The notes beneath the pieces were generated by a model. The model was not told the DNA's origin, made no database searches, and was given only the letters and a program-made list of their open reading frames with translations. A stretch of 64,000 bases of DNA from NCBI GenBank assembly GCA_965116695.1, contig OZ220706.1, forward strand, positions 4,960,001 to 5,024,000, read 5' to 3'. The stretch's first letter is position 1. Every line of letters starts with the position of its first letter. This DNA is from JAJDTT01 sp965116695. GTDB lineage: Bacteria > Acidobacteriota > UBA6911 > RPQK01 > JAJDTT01. The position numbers and the translations under genes are program-made. Positions 46,018 through 57,585 of this stretch are shown one piece after another.

Positions 46018-47112
46018 ATGATGTGGCACCTGATTCTCTCCAATCTCCGCCAGCGGCCGACCCGCACCTGCGTCAACATCATGGCTGTTTCCCTGGGCGT
46101 GGTGCTGGTCCTGGTCAGCGTGGGACTCTCCTACGGCCAGTTGCTCGATCAGGCCGAGCGGACCCGCCGGATCGGTGGGGATTTCATGCTTCAGCCACCG
46201 GACGCCTCCTTCTTCCTGGCGCTCAACAGTGGCGCCATGGACGTGCGGATCGGGCAGGTCATCGAGAAGGTGGACGGCGTCGAAGCTTCGACGCCGATCA
46301 TGGTCAAGGTCGTCAGCAGGAACTTCTTCGCGGTCTTCGGCGTGGAGGCGGCCAGCTTCCAGAGAGTCAACGATGGACTGAAGTTCGTCCAGGGCCGATT
46401 TTTCGAGTCCGGTGACGAAGCCGTCGTCGACGAACTCTACGCCTCCAACAACGATGTCGAAGTCGGACAGGAAATCGATCTCCTGGGACACAGTTTCAAG
46501 ATTACCGGGATCTACCAAAGGGGAACGGCCGGCCGGGCCATGATCCCACTCGAGACCCTGCAGAGGATCAACGGGACTCCGGGGAAGTGCTCGGTCTTCT
46601 TCATCCGGGCCGAGGACGGAAGGTCCCACGATGAGGTTCGAACGGCGCTGGAAACCCGGTTCGAAAACTACAAGGTGACGGAAACCAAGAATCTGGAACA
46701 ACTCTTCACTTCCACCACACCCGTTTTCCGTGAATTCCTGCTGGTGATCGTCGCATTGGCGGTGGCCATGAGCTTCCTGGTGACGCTCACGGCCACCTAC
46801 AGCACCATTGTCGAGCGGACCCGGGAAATCGGCATCCTCAAGTCCCTCGGCGCTTCCAATTCCTATATCGTCCGCCTCTTTCTCGAGGAGTCCCTGCTGG
46901 TCTCGGTGCTGGGCCTGATCTCCGGCTTCCTTCTGACCTGGGGAGTCCTCAGCCTGATCGCGGTCAATTTTCCCTCCTTGCCCGTGATCATCCAGCCCCT
47001 CTGGCGAGTGGCGGTGGTGGGGATTTCGATGGGCGGAACCGTGATGGGCGCTCTCTATCCGGCGTGGAAGGCGGCCAAGCTGGACCCGGTCACGGCCCTG
47101 GGCTACGAGTAA
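46018..47112 (+). CDS. FtsX/MacB-type ABC transporter permease
   Basis: 364-aa membrane protein with four predicted helices: one after the first ~15 residues (TCVNIMAVSLGVVLVLVSVG), a large extracytoplasmic domain, then three C-terminal helices. The loop ERTREIGILKSLGASNSYIV is the FtsX-family hallmark and DPVTALGYE closes the protein. Start ATG 46018; GGAGG lies somewhat far upstream (15 nt). No ATPase gene is adjacent: the next gene is convergent, and a 226-nt gap precedes it. Its ATPase partner must lie elsewhere. Confidence 0.88.
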   Translation: MMWHLILSNLRQRPTRTCVNIMAVSLGVVLVLVSVGLSYGQLLDQAERTRRIGGDFMLQPPDASFFLALNSGAMDVRIGQVIEKVDGVEASTPIMVKVVSRNFFAVFGVEAASFQRVNDGLKFVQGRFFESGDEAVVDELYASNNDVEVGQEIDLLGHSFKITGIYQRGTAGRAMIPLETLQRINGTPGKCSVFFIRAEDGRSHDEVRTALETRFENYKVTETKNLEQLFTSTTPVFREFLLVIVALAVAMSFLVTLTATYSTIVERTREIGILKSLGASNSYIVRLFLEESLLVSVLGLISGFLLTWGVLSLIAVNFPSLPVIIQPLWRVAVVGISMGGTVMGALYPAWKAAKLDPVTALGYE

Positions 47113-47155
47113 CGCCTGCTACTCGGGAACCATCTCGGCCCAAGGGACGAATTCC

Positions 47156-48316
47156 TCAATTCAGGTGGCTGTCCAAGTCCCGAACCGGACCGGAGGGGCC
47201 GCGGCCAGCGATATCCTCCACCAGCCGCACCATCTGATCCTGGTGCTGTTGGATGGATTCCACCAGTTTGAACTGGGCGCGGCAGCGATCCAGATTCTGA
47301 CCCTCCCGCCGGATCTTGAAGTAGACGTCCCCTTCCAGATGGTCCGTGAGGAAGCGGAGACCCAGCTCGTAGGCGATGAGCTGTCCCGAGAAGGGGAGGT
47401 ACTGCCGTTCGGTCGAGGTGAGAAAGTGGGCGGTCTCCGCCAGGTAACCTCTTGCCAGAGCTTCGAAGAGAGGCATCTCGACCTCCACTTTGGAGAGGTC
47501 GCGCTCGTCCTCCCGATGGGTTCCCGACCCGGTCCGCATCAGGTCTCCGAAATCATGAATGGAAAGGCCCGGCATGACCGTGTCCAGGTCGATGACGCAC
47601 AGCATCTTGCCGGTCGCCGCGTCCAGCAGGACGTTGTTGATCTTGGTGTCGTTGTGGGTGACCCTCTCGGGCAGCCGGCCCTGCTTCCGGAGGCGGGGCA
47701 GCACCCGGATCAGCGACTCGAAGGAGTGGGCGAATCGGATCTGTTCCCGGGCGTCCTGGGCACGATTCCGGGGGTCCCGCTCCAACGCCGAGAGGAACTG
47801 GCCGAACCGGAGTTCCGTATCGTGGAAGCCGGGGATGGTCTCGTCCAAGCGCGGGGGCGGCAGGTCCAGGAGCAGTTTCTGAAAGCGCCCGAAAGCGCGG
47901 GCCGCCTCAAAGGCCATCCGGGGCGAGTCGACGGTGTCGTGGATCGATGCGCCCTCGACGAAGTCGTAGGTGCGCCAGTAGTTCCCGGCAGGTTCCCGAA
48001 AAAAGCTGGAGCCGTCGTTTGCCGGCACCAGGGTCAGGGAACGGCGCGCCAGATCCTCGACTCCAGCCTGCTGCAGCTTCTGCCTGAGGTGCCGGGTGAC
48101 TCGCTGAATGTTTCCCATGAGGACAGGCGGATCCCGGAAGACCCGCTGGTTGATCCGCTGATGAACGTAACGCTTCCGGCACCCCCGATGCCGGTAGCTG
48201 GCGAGGTAGGTGTCATGGATGTGGCCGTTCCCGTAGGGACGAATTTCCTCCAGATCGCCGTGCACGGCGAATCGGGAGCTGACGGCCGCGAGATTTTCCT
48301 GCTGTTGCCGGGTCAT
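47156..48316 (-). CDS. APH-family phosphotransferase (kinase-like)
   Basis: 386 aa. Kinase motifs VTHNDTKINNVLLD (catalytic loop, H-N-D) and VIDLDTVMPG (metal loop) mark the aminoglycoside phosphotransferase / choline-kinase superfamily. An N-terminal GNGHIHDTYLASY fits the nucleotide-binding loop. Start ATG 48316 chosen with GGGAAGGG 8 nt upstream; the frame continues upstream through repeat DNA. In some sugar-utilisation clusters such kinases phosphorylate amino sugars such as N-acetylhexosamine, which would suit this window, but that is inference. Confidence 0.85.
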   Translation of the reverse strand: MTRQQQENLAAVSSRFAVHGDLEEIRPYGNGHIHDTYLASYRHRGCRKRYVHQRINQRVFRDPPVLMGNIQRVTRHLRQKLQQAGVEDLARRSLTLVPANDGSSFFREPAGNYWRTYDFVEGASIHDTVDSPRMAFEAARAFGRFQKLLLDLPPPRLDETIPGFHDTELRFGQFLSALERDPRNRAQDAREQIRFAHSFESLIRVLPRLRKQGRLPERVTHNDTKINNVLLDAATGKMLCVIDLDTVMPGLSIHDFGDLMRTGSGTHREDERDLSKVEVEMPLFEALARGYLAETAHFLTSTERQYLPFSGQLIAYELGLRFLTDHLEGDVYFKIRREGQNLDRCRAQFKLVESIQQHQDQMVRLVEDIAGRGPSGPVRDLDSHLN

Positions 48317-48489
48317 TCCTGCACCCTTCCCGAGGGGCCGCGGCAATTGCCTCGAATTCCGGGATTCTAGCTCCGGCGGTTCCGAAGGCAAAGTAGCCGA
48401 TGGGCTGGGCGCAAGTTGCCGCGGGATTCCGCCGGGGCCGGATGCCGTCTGGAGGTGTTGCTTTCGGGCCATGGAGACTGCCGGGCAAC

Positions 48490-48545
48490 GGGCGGCCACA
48501 AGGGCGGGCGGCCACAAGGGTGGGCGGCCACAAGGGCCGCCCCTA
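48490..48545. repeat. Three short GGGCGGCCACAAG repeats ending in a palindrome
   Basis: GGGCGGCCACAAGGG occurs three times in a row (15-18-bp spacing); the last is followed by CCGCCCCTA, forming a GGGCGGCC..GGCCGCCC hairpin. Looks like stepwise expansion of one arm of a dispersed palindrome. It lies between the kinase and peptidase genes. Confidence 0.7.
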
Positions 48546-50000
48546 CTATTCGAGCGGATAGACGGGGCGTCCGAGCCGCTGGTACTTGATGGCGTCCGGA
48601 CTGTGCACGCCCGGTTCCGATACGACCTGGATCTGACCGGCCCACTCCTCGTAGCCGGCGCGGAAATGCGCTGCCGATTTCAGGCCGATGTATCGCATTT
48701 TCCTGGGGTCGAGCCCCAGAGTCAGAGAAAAGGCGGTGTCGAAGGGTTGCTCCCGTACGCTGACCAGCAGGACGTGCACGCCGTCGACTCGAATCCGGGC
48801 GGAGACCCCCATGCTTCCCCGCAGGCCGGCATACATGGGACCGGCGTAGGCGAAATCTCCGTCGGAGACGGCCTCCACCACGGCCTCCACGGGGACCGGC
48901 GGTCCCTGGCTGGGGGTCGATTTCCCTCCGACCTGGAGCGATACGGTGGCCCCGGCGCCGGCGCGATGACAGGCCAGCGCGGATTCGTGGTCCACGATGT
49001 AAAGGACGCAGGCGTCCTTGAGGCCGCGGTCCAGAAAGGTTCTGAGCATCCCGGTGCTGTCCCCCGGCGAACCGCCGCCCGTATTGTCGTTCCTGTCCGC
49101 GAAGACCGCCGGATACCGGCCCAGCATCTCCGCCCTGGCCAGGGCTTCCCGGGTGGACGGAAGATGGTGGTGCCAATCGGCCCGGCGCCGGTAGATCCAT
49201 GCCGCCAGATCGTCGGCGTGGCGTTGCGCCGAAGCTGCGTCGTTGTCCGTGACCACGTGAACCGAAGCTCCCACGTGCGGCGCGTCGGCCAAGGGAAAGC
49301 AGGTGGCGATGGACGCGGCCACGACCCCCGGTTCGGCCTCCAACCGGTGCAGGCGCTCGATGGCTTCGCTCATAGGCGGATGTGCGGTCACCTGGTTCTG
49401 ACCCCAGAACATGGGGATCCGGGAGAGGGCCATGGTGGGACGCAAGCCCTCCCTGACGATCCGGACCATCACGTCGGCGCACTCCCGGCCCCGCGCCGCC
49501 ATGTCCACCTCGGGGTAGGTTTCCCGTCCGATGAGGACGTCGGCCAGCTCGACCATGCGCTGTGAGACGTTGGAGTGGATGTCCAACTGGGCGACGATGG
49601 GTAGCTCCGGCCCCACCAGGTCTCGAACCGCCGCCAGAATGTAGGCCTCGCCGTCGTCGATGCCTTCGGCCGCCATGGAGCCGTGAAGCTCCAGCAGGAC
49701 CCCGTCCGCCGGCGATGCGGCCTCCATCAGATCCAACATCCGGCCCAGGAGGCGGTCCAGATCCCGCTTGGGGACCGGGCCGCTGGGATGAGCCTCCGCG
49801 AAAATGGTCGGCACCAGCTCGAAGCCGTGAGCTTCAGCTCCTTCGATGAACCCGCCGGTAGGGACGTTGGCGCCGCGAAACGCCGGGATGATCTGGTCCG
49901 GTTGAAGCTCACCGAATCTCTCGCTGAAGCTCCGCAGGGTGGTGGGAACAGGTGTGAAGGTGCTGGTTTCGTGGCTGATGGTGCCGGTGAGGATCTTCAT
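48546..50000 (-). CDS. M81-family metallopeptidase (MlrC-like)
   Basis: 484 aa. Zinc-site motifs of the family: TISHETSTFTP at the N-terminus, VAQLDIHSNVS (D-x-H) in the middle, and later DRNDNTGGGSPGDSTGML and DHESALACHRAG. MlrC was first described in microcystin degradation, but most M81 members act on unknown small peptides or amides. GGAG lies 9 nt before the ATG. Cytoplasmic. Confidence 0.9.
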   Translation of the reverse strand: MKILTGTISHETSTFTPVPTTLRSFSERFGELQPDQIIPAFRGANVPTGGFIEGAEAHGFELVPTIFAEAHPSGPVPKRDLDRLLGRMLDLMEAASPADGVLLELHGSMAAEGIDDGEAYILAAVRDLVGPELPIVAQLDIHSNVSQRMVELADVLIGRETYPEVDMAARGRECADVMVRIVREGLRPTMALSRIPMFWGQNQVTAHPPMSEAIERLHRLEAEPGVVAASIATCFPLADAPHVGASVHVVTDNDAASAQRHADDLAAWIYRRRADWHHHLPSTREALARAEMLGRYPAVFADRNDNTGGGSPGDSTGMLRTFLDRGLKDACVLYIVDHESALACHRAGAGATVSLQVGGKSTPSQGPPVPVEAVVEAVSDGDFAYAGPMYAGLRGSMGVSARIRVDGVHVLLVSVREQPFDTAFSLTLGLDPRKMRYIGLKSAAHFRAGYEEWAGQIQVVSEPGVHSPDAIKYQRLGRPVYPLE

Positions 50001-50177
50001 CGGGTCAGTCTCCGCTCAAGCCATGATCTGTCCGTAGCCGGTCGAGATCATCTGGCTGCCGGTGCGATCCGTAAATTCAAGATCATGATTCCATAAAGGT
50101 GTGATAGACGCCGCCGGCCCGAGTTGCTGGAGTGCCCGAGTGCGACGGTATTTCCCAAGGACTGGTAAACTCCGGGT

Positions 50178-50951
50178 ATGTCGCAAACCTGCGGAGTTGA
50201 TCGCGTCCGGCGCCGGAAGAGGGTTCGCGCCGGAGTCGGATGGGTCCTGGTATGGCTCCTTCTGGGGCCGGCGCAGGCCCGGGCCGCCGATTGGATCGCC
50301 CTGTTCAACGGAAAAGACCTGGAGGGATGGGAGTCCGTCGGATCGGGTTTCTGGATGCCGACTCCCGAGGGCTATCTGTTGGGGCAGTGGGATCCCTTCG
50401 ATCCGCCCGATCCCGAACCCTGGCTCAATGGCATTAAAGGTCGTCTGAACCGTTCCCGGTTCAAGACCGACTTCAAGGTCGTCATCAACCAGGCTTGGCT
50501 CTACACTCGTCGGGAATTCTACGAGTACGACCTCCACTTGGAGTGGAAGGTTCCTCCGGGCGGCAACAGCGGCATCGCGCTGCACGATCCGAGCCGGGGA
50601 CGTTATACGTCCGGTCCCGGGGCGGACCTCGCCCGGACCCCCTCCCAGATCGCCTACGAAGTCCAGATCGTCAATCTGGACGTGGAGCAGGATTTCACGG
50701 GGAGCATCTACATGGTCCAGACCGCCCGGGAGGATGTCCGCAAGGAAGACGACTGGAACGTGTTCGACATCGAGGTGCGCCGGGAAGTGATCAGGGTCCG
50801 GCTCAATGGACACCTGGTCACCGAGGGGACTCCCATTCCCGGGCGTCCCGAATCGGGGCCCATCGGCATTCAGCTCCACGATCCCGGCAGCATCATCCTG
50901 CTGCGGGACCTTCGGATTCGGGAGCTGACCCCGGCCTCGACTCGCGAATGA
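50178..50951 (+). CDS. DUF1080 (3-keto-disaccharide hydrolase-like) exported protein
   Basis: 257 aa with a basic N-terminus and signal peptide ending AQARA. The DUF1080 hallmarks are WIALFNGKDLEGWE at the start of the mature part, EYDLHLEWKVPPGGNSGIAL, YEVQIVN and DDWNVFDIEVR. The family is a concanavalin-like beta-sandwich; some members hydrolyse 3-keto-glycosides. Together with the Gfo/Idh/MocA oxidoreductases this suggests a 3-keto sugar route, an inference. Weak ribosome-binding site. Confidence 0.9.
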   Translation: MSQTCGVDRVRRRKRVRAGVGWVLVWLLLGPAQARAADWIALFNGKDLEGWESVGSGFWMPTPEGYLLGQWDPFDPPDPEPWLNGIKGRLNRSRFKTDFKVVINQAWLYTRREFYEYDLHLEWKVPPGGNSGIALHDPSRGRYTSGPGADLARTPSQIAYEVQIVNLDVEQDFTGSIYMVQTAREDVRKEDDWNVFDIEVRREVIRVRLNGHLVTEGTPIPGRPESGPIGIQLHDPGSIILLRDLRIRELTPASTRE

Positions 50952-50985
50952 GGCCTCGTCCCGCCGGAGATCAGGTGTTCGCCTG

Positions 50986-51741
50986 CTAATGCGCCAGGTA
51001 CCCGCCGTCTATGGGTAGCGCCAGTCCGTTGACATAGGAAGCGGCGTCGCTGCAGAGCCAGACGGCCGCTTCCGCAATCTCATCCGGAGTCCCGAATCGA
51101 GCCATGGGAATAAACTGTGCCATCCGTTCCGCACGTTCGTCATCGGCCCCCAGGAGCCGCTCGGTCATGGGCGTCCGGACTGCTCCCGGACAGAGCGCAT
51201 TGACGCGGATCCCCTTGGCTCCGTACTCGACGGCGGCGGTCCGGGTCAGGCCCAGCACTCCGTGCTTGCTGGCAATGTAGGCGGACATCCGGCCCCGGGA
51301 GCCGACGTGGCCGGCAGTCGAGGAGGTGTTGACGATGGCGCCCTTCCCCTGTTTCAGCATCTGCCGCAGCTCGTACTTCATGCAGAGCCAGGTTCCCTTG
51401 AGATTGACCTGGATGATCCGGTCCCACACCGCATCCGGGTACTCGTGGAATCGGGCGATGGCGCCCTCGATGCCCGCGTTGTTGAAGGCGCAATCCAGCC
51501 TTCCATGGAGATCGACCGCTTGCCGGACCAGGTGCTTGACCTGAGAGGTGACGGAGACGTCGGCTCGGATACAGGTCGACGGCGCCGGCATCATCCGCGC
51601 GGTTTCGGCGCCCTTTTCCGGATCGGCATCGGAGACCACGACCCGGGCTCCGGCCCGGGCGAAGGCGAAAGCGGCGGCGCGGCCGATTCCGGACCCTGCT
51701 CCGGTCACCAGGGCGACCCGGTCCCGTAGCGAACTTTCCAT
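50986..51741 (-). CDS. Short-chain dehydrogenase/reductase (SDR)
   Basis: 251 aa. NAD(P) motif VTGAGSGIGRAAA, NNAGIEG, catalytic VNTSSTAGHVG and Y-I-A-S-K, ending with the classical SYVNGLALPIDGG. Classical SDR of the FabG-like type; substrate unknown. Convergent with DUF1080 and divergent from the PQQ dehydrogenase gene (95-nt gap). Confidence 0.95.
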   Translation of the reverse strand: MESSLRDRVALVTGAGSGIGRAAAFAFARAGARVVVSDADPEKGAETARMMPAPSTCIRADVSVTSQVKHLVRQAVDLHGRLDCAFNNAGIEGAIARFHEYPDAVWDRIIQVNLKGTWLCMKYELRQMLKQGKGAIVNTSSTAGHVGSRGRMSAYIASKHGVLGLTRTAAVEYGAKGIRVNALCPGAVRTPMTERLLGADDERAERMAQFIPMARFGTPDEIAEAAVWLCSDAASYVNGLALPIDGGYLAH

Positions 51742-51836
51742 GCCGATCCGCTCTCCTTCCTGGCTGGGCTTTTAGTCTCTCACACTTTTCCCAGGCCCTC
51801 ATGCGGGTTCGGGACCGGGCTGGTACACTCCGGATC

Positions 51837-53501
51837 ATGAATCGATTCGCACGTGGATTCGGTCTCCTGCTGACGGCCCCGGTTCTGTTTGCCCTCATGG
51901 CCGGAACCGTGCGGGGACAGGACGGCGCCACCGGGGCGGACTGGCCCCACTATGGAGGGAGCTACCAATTCTGGCGGTATAGCTCCCTGGACCAGGTGAA
52001 TCAGAAGACGGTGAAAAAGCTGGTTCCGGTCTGGGCCTTTCAGACCGGAATCGTGGACGGCGGACTTCAGGCCACCCCCATCGTTCTGGACGGCGTCATG
52101 TATCTGACTTCGTCCTGGAACCGCGTCTTTGCCATCGACGCCGCGACCGGAGACGAGATCTGGCACTACTACTATGAGAACCCGCGGCAGGTCGGGATCA
52201 TCTACAGCCCCTGGAACCGGGGCGTCGCCGTCTCCGGCCCGCGCGTCTTCATGGGTACCCTCGACAACTATGTCGTGGCCCTGGATCGGAAGACGGGACG
52301 CGAACTGTGGAAGGTCAACGTCGAGGACTTGAAACAGTGCGGCTGCAACATCACCGGGGCGCCGCTGGTGGTCAAGGACAAGGTGATCGTCGGCGTCACC
52401 GGGGGGGACTCGGCTCACCGGGGTTACCTGACCGCCTTCGACGCGGCCACTGGACGTCTGGCCTGGCGTTTCTACACCATCCCCGGTCCGGGAGAGAAGG
52501 GTCACGAGACCTGGGAAGGGGACAGTTGGAAGTTTGGCGGCGGTGCGACCTGGATGACCGGTTCTTACGATCCCCACCTGGACCTTCTTTATTGGGGCGT
52601 GGGGAATCCGGCGGCCGACTTCTACGGGGGAGACCGCCGGGGGAGCAACCTTTACACCGACTCGGTCATCGCTCTGGATCCCGACACGGGAGAGCTCAAG
52701 TGGTACCACCAGCAGATTCCGCATGACGTGTGGGACTGGGATTCGGCCTACGAGTGCGTGCTTCTGGATCTGAGAGTGAACGGGAGGGACCGGAAGCTCC
52801 TTCTGAACGTCAACAAAGGGGGCTATACCTACGTGGTGGATCGGACCTCCGGAGAGTTCATCTCAGCCTGGCCGGTGGTGGACAACCTGAATTGGATCGA
52901 AGGCGTGGGACCGAACGGTGAACTGATCGGCCGCAACGAACCGGTTCTGGACAAGGCCAAGCTGATCTGTCCTTCCATCGGCGGCGGCAGGCAGTGGAAC
53001 CAGGGAGCCTATTCTCCGCGGACCGGGTGGTACTACACCACCGGTATCGAGTGGTGCCAGGAGGTGACGGCCCGGGAGGAGGAACCTCAGGAGGGGATGA
53101 ACTTTTTCGGAGGTGTCTTCAAGTTGAAGGAGGTGCCGGGAGTCGACCATCATGGACACTTGGACGCCTACGATCCGCTGACGGGAAAGAAGCATTGGAG
53201 CTACCGGTCGCCGTATCCCTTTCTGGCCTCGCAATTGGCTACGGCCGGGGACCTGGTGTTCAGCGGTGACGCGGAGGGTCTGTTTTTCGCGCTGGATGCC
53301 ATGACCGGGCGGAAGCTGTGGAGCTTTCAGACCGGCTCGGGACACCGGGGCTCGGCCATCACCTACTCGGTGGCGGGACGCCAATATATCGCCACGCCGT
53401 CCGGTTGGGGGTCGGCGGTGGCCGGTCTCATGCCCCAGCTCTGGCCCGAGACGGAGGATTTCCGGGCCGGTTCGACGCTCTTTGTATTTGCCCTGCCTTG
53501 A
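51837..53501 (+). CDS. PQQ-dependent alcohol/sugar dehydrogenase
   Basis: 554-aa periplasmic quinoprotein with signal peptide LLLTAPVLFALMAGTVRGQD. The eight-bladed propeller is marked by DWPHYGGSYQFWRYSSLDQV, FAIDAATGDEIW, VVALDRKTGRELW, ALDPDTGELKW and FALDAMTGRKLWSFQTGSG. No C-terminal cytochrome domain. Start ATG 51837 preferred over the upstream in-frame codon at 51801 since it starts the signal. It would feed electrons into the respiratory chain and match the diheme-like cytochrome at 56338. Confidence 0.9.
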   Translation: MNRFARGFGLLLTAPVLFALMAGTVRGQDGATGADWPHYGGSYQFWRYSSLDQVNQKTVKKLVPVWAFQTGIVDGGLQATPIVLDGVMYLTSSWNRVFAIDAATGDEIWHYYYENPRQVGIIYSPWNRGVAVSGPRVFMGTLDNYVVALDRKTGRELWKVNVEDLKQCGCNITGAPLVVKDKVIVGVTGGDSAHRGYLTAFDAATGRLAWRFYTIPGPGEKGHETWEGDSWKFGGGATWMTGSYDPHLDLLYWGVGNPAADFYGGDRRGSNLYTDSVIALDPDTGELKWYHQQIPHDVWDWDSAYECVLLDLRVNGRDRKLLLNVNKGGYTYVVDRTSGEFISAWPVVDNLNWIEGVGPNGELIGRNEPVLDKAKLICPSIGGGRQWNQGAYSPRTGWYYTTGIEWCQEVTAREEEPQEGMNFFGGVFKLKEVPGVDHHGHLDAYDPLTGKKHWSYRSPYPFLASQLATAGDLVFSGDAEGLFFALDAMTGRKLWSFQTGSGHRGSAITYSVAGRQYIATPSGWGSAVAGLMPQLWPETEDFRAGSTLFVFALP

Positions 53502-53522
53502 CGCGGCGTGGGTGAAGGGAGG

Positions 53523-53718
53523 GACTTTCCTGTCCCTCCGGTTTTCTCTTCACCTTTCTTGCCGTGGGATTCGGCGGCCGGAAGCGTACAGGGGGGACTG
53601 CCGTCCCCCCTAAGCCCCCCAAGAGGGCGCCTAAAAGACGCCCTTCCAATCGGCGACAGGGATGTCGCCGCTCCAGTCGCCCTTCCAATCGGCGACAGGG
53701 ATGTCGCCGCTCCAGTCG
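53523..53718. repeat. Cluster of palindromes incl. two perfect 39-bp tandem copies
   Basis: Between the PQQ dehydrogenase and katG (convergent): GGGACTTTCCTGTCCC, then GGGGGGACTGCCGTCCCCCC, then AGGGCGCCTAAAAGACGCCCT, then two identical 39-bp units (53641-53679 and 53680-53718), each with GGCGACAGGGATGTCGCC. At least four hairpin types of the dispersed family are stacked here. Confidence 0.85.
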
Positions 53719-53727
53719 CCGCTCCCA

Positions 53728-55950
<2,223 letters not shown>

Positions 55951-56337
55951 CTGCCTCGTCTCCTGTAAATGATTCGCTGTGATTTGACCTCCTCGCCAAG
56001 CGGAGGCCAGTTGACTCTACCTCTCTAGCGGCAGTCTTTCCTTGGCGGGCCGAGGAAACCGGGCCCTGTACCACCGAGGGGAAGGGTATTTCTTTTCCCG
56101 GAATTCGCCACTCCGTTCGTCTCCATTCCCTTACTGGTTCCCGGCGGAATCTTACCATGAAGCCACTTTCCGTACCGCCCTCTGAAGAACCCCCGCAACG
56201 CCCGTTCGCAAGGGCTCGCCGGGACTGCGAAACTCTTGACGCCGCTGTGGCTGCCACGTACGGTTGGTCCGCGGCTGTTTCCGGCGGCCACGCTCAAACT
56301 TAAGAAATAAATGACGATTCCCGTCTGAGAACGACCC
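55951..56337. other. 387-nt divergent intergenic region, katG / cytochrome c
   Basis: No convincing gene. Contains the katG ribosome-binding site (AGGAG) and a small CCTCCTCGCC..GCGGAGG hairpin near 55990. Promoters of both genes must be here; no PerR/OxyR box was identified by eye. Confidence 0.5.
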
Positions 56338-57123
56338 ATGATCTGGTTGCTCGTGATACTGGCGCAGAGTTCTCCCGATCCGGATCTGGTCACTCGGGGT
56401 GAGGTCGTGTTCGCCCAGAGTTGCGCCACCGGGTACTGCCATGGTTCGGCCGGCACGGCGGGCCGCGGGCCTCGGCTTCGAGGCACGGCACTCAGCCGCG
56501 ACCGGATTCTGGAAGCCACCCGCGAGGGGATCCCCCGTTCGGCCATGCCGGGCTGGGAAGGGAAGCTGAGCGAGGCGGACCTGTCGGCGGTGGTGGAGTA
56601 CGTTTGGAGCCTGGCCATGGACACTCGTGAGCCGCCGGCGGACGAGTCCATGCCTCCCGGAACCGGTCCGGCGGTATTCGTTGGATTCGACGGGCCGGAG
56701 AACGTGTCCCGCGGGCGGGACCTGTTCTTCGATGCGACGCGGAATTCACGTTGCGGAACCTGTCACGAGGCCGGCGGTCGAGGCATTCCCGTCGGTCCCG
56801 ACCTGCTGGCTCTGGGGGATAACCCGGACGCCACCTTGGTAGGCAGGACCCGGAGCCGCCGTTCCAGTCACGTCCTGCGGGCCCGCCTCACGGACGGCCG
56901 GAATTTCGCTGCTCTGAGAGTCGCTCAGGAGGAAGATCGGGTCCAGCTTTTTGACCTCACGACGGTTCCTCCCGTCTTGCGCACGTTCCTGCCGGACGAG
57001 ATCGAGTCCCTGGCCCAGGATGGAAATTGGGAGCATCGGACCGTCTCCACCGAGTACAGCGACGACGAACTGAGAGCCATCGTCGACTACCTGGACTGGC
57101 TCCATGCACGGCGGTCCGAATAG
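56338..57123 (+). CDS. Diheme-type cytochrome c with one C-x4-C-H motif
   Basis: 261 aa, very short hydrophobic N-terminus (MIWLLVILAQ), likely an export signal. The first cytochrome domain has C29-A-T-G-Y-C34-H35, spacing C-x4-C-H instead of CxxCH; AMPGWEGKLSEADLSAVVEY supplies the axial Met. The second domain has a normal C139-G-T-C142-H143 (CHEAGGRGIPVGPDLL). Electron-transfer protein, plausibly serving the PQQ dehydrogenase and PVC-type dehydrogenase. Whether the first site carries heme is open. Confidence 0.8.
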   Translation: MIWLLVILAQSSPDPDLVTRGEVVFAQSCATGYCHGSAGTAGRGPRLRGTALSRDRILEATREGIPRSAMPGWEGKLSEADLSAVVEYVWSLAMDTREPPADESMPPGTGPAVFVGFDGPENVSRGRDLFFDATRNSRCGTCHEAGGRGIPVGPDLLALGDNPDATLVGRTRSRRSSHVLRARLTDGRNFAALRVAQEEDRVQLFDLTTVPPVLRTFLPDEIESLAQDGNWEHRTVSTEYSDDELRAIVDYLDWLHARRSE

Positions 57124-57154
57124 CGGCCTGCCGCCTTTTTCCCCGAGTGGTGAA

Positions 57155-57365
57155 GTGTGCGGAGAAGCCGGTCCCGCCCTCGGGTGTTTGATCCGTAACA
57201 GTCCGTGGTGAAAGTCCCGCGAGCACCGAGACCGTTCCTGCGCCCGCCGGACAAGGCGCTATGGGCGCGCATACCGGGAGTATGTGAGCCCATAGCAACG
57301 CAGTCCGCGCCTGTGCAGGGACGGTCGAATGCCGTGACGACTTTTGCCACGGGCTGGTGAGGGAA
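57155..57365 (+). ncRNA. Candidate structured RNA, possibly group II intron 5' fragment
   Basis: Between convergent genes. Starts GTGTGCGGAGAAGCC (GUGYG-like) and contains GTTTGATCCGTAACAGTCC, GGTGAAAGTCC and a long hairpin: CTATGGGC..GCCCATAG (outer, 57259-57297 region) with an inner GCATAC..GTATGT stem, followed by smaller stems (CCGTGACGACTTTTGCCACGG). The start and the GTGAAAGTCC piece remind me of domain I of group II introns, but no domain V or VI is present. Strand and ends are tentative. Confidence 0.4.
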
Positions 57366-57384
57366 GAATTTCCGGGGCGGCGCG

Positions 57385-57585
57385 TCACTTGACGCGGCGA
57401 AGAACCGTCCGGCCCTGAACTTGCGTCAGCTCGGTCCGGTAGTGCCGAATCTGCTGCAGGAGTTCGTCGCGGCGGATCTCAAGGCGGTCCAGGTCACTTT
57501 GGATATTCTCCAACTCCGCTTCGAGGATGCAGAGTTGGAGTTGAAGAGGCAAAGCCGCTTCAGGGCCCGGGTTCTTGTGACTCAT
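57385..57585 (-). CDS. Small coiled-coil protein
   Basis: 66 aa, mostly one amphipathic coiled coil (QLCILEAELENIQSDLDRLE, then RRDELLQQIRHYRTELTQVQ). The start overlaps the VWFA stop (ATGA, 57582-57585), so it is probably translated with it. Not recognised; reality supported by the overlap and by the clean heptad pattern. Confidence 0.6.
   Translation of the reverse strand: MSHKNPGPEAALPLQLQLCILEAELENIQSDLDRLEIRRDELLQQIRHYRTELTQVQGRTVLRRVK

Noticed and set aside
57155..57365. Cobalamin riboswitch or RNase P RNA
   Set aside because: Neither the B12-box sequence nor the RNase P conserved cores are found, and no cobalamin gene lies downstream on that strand.
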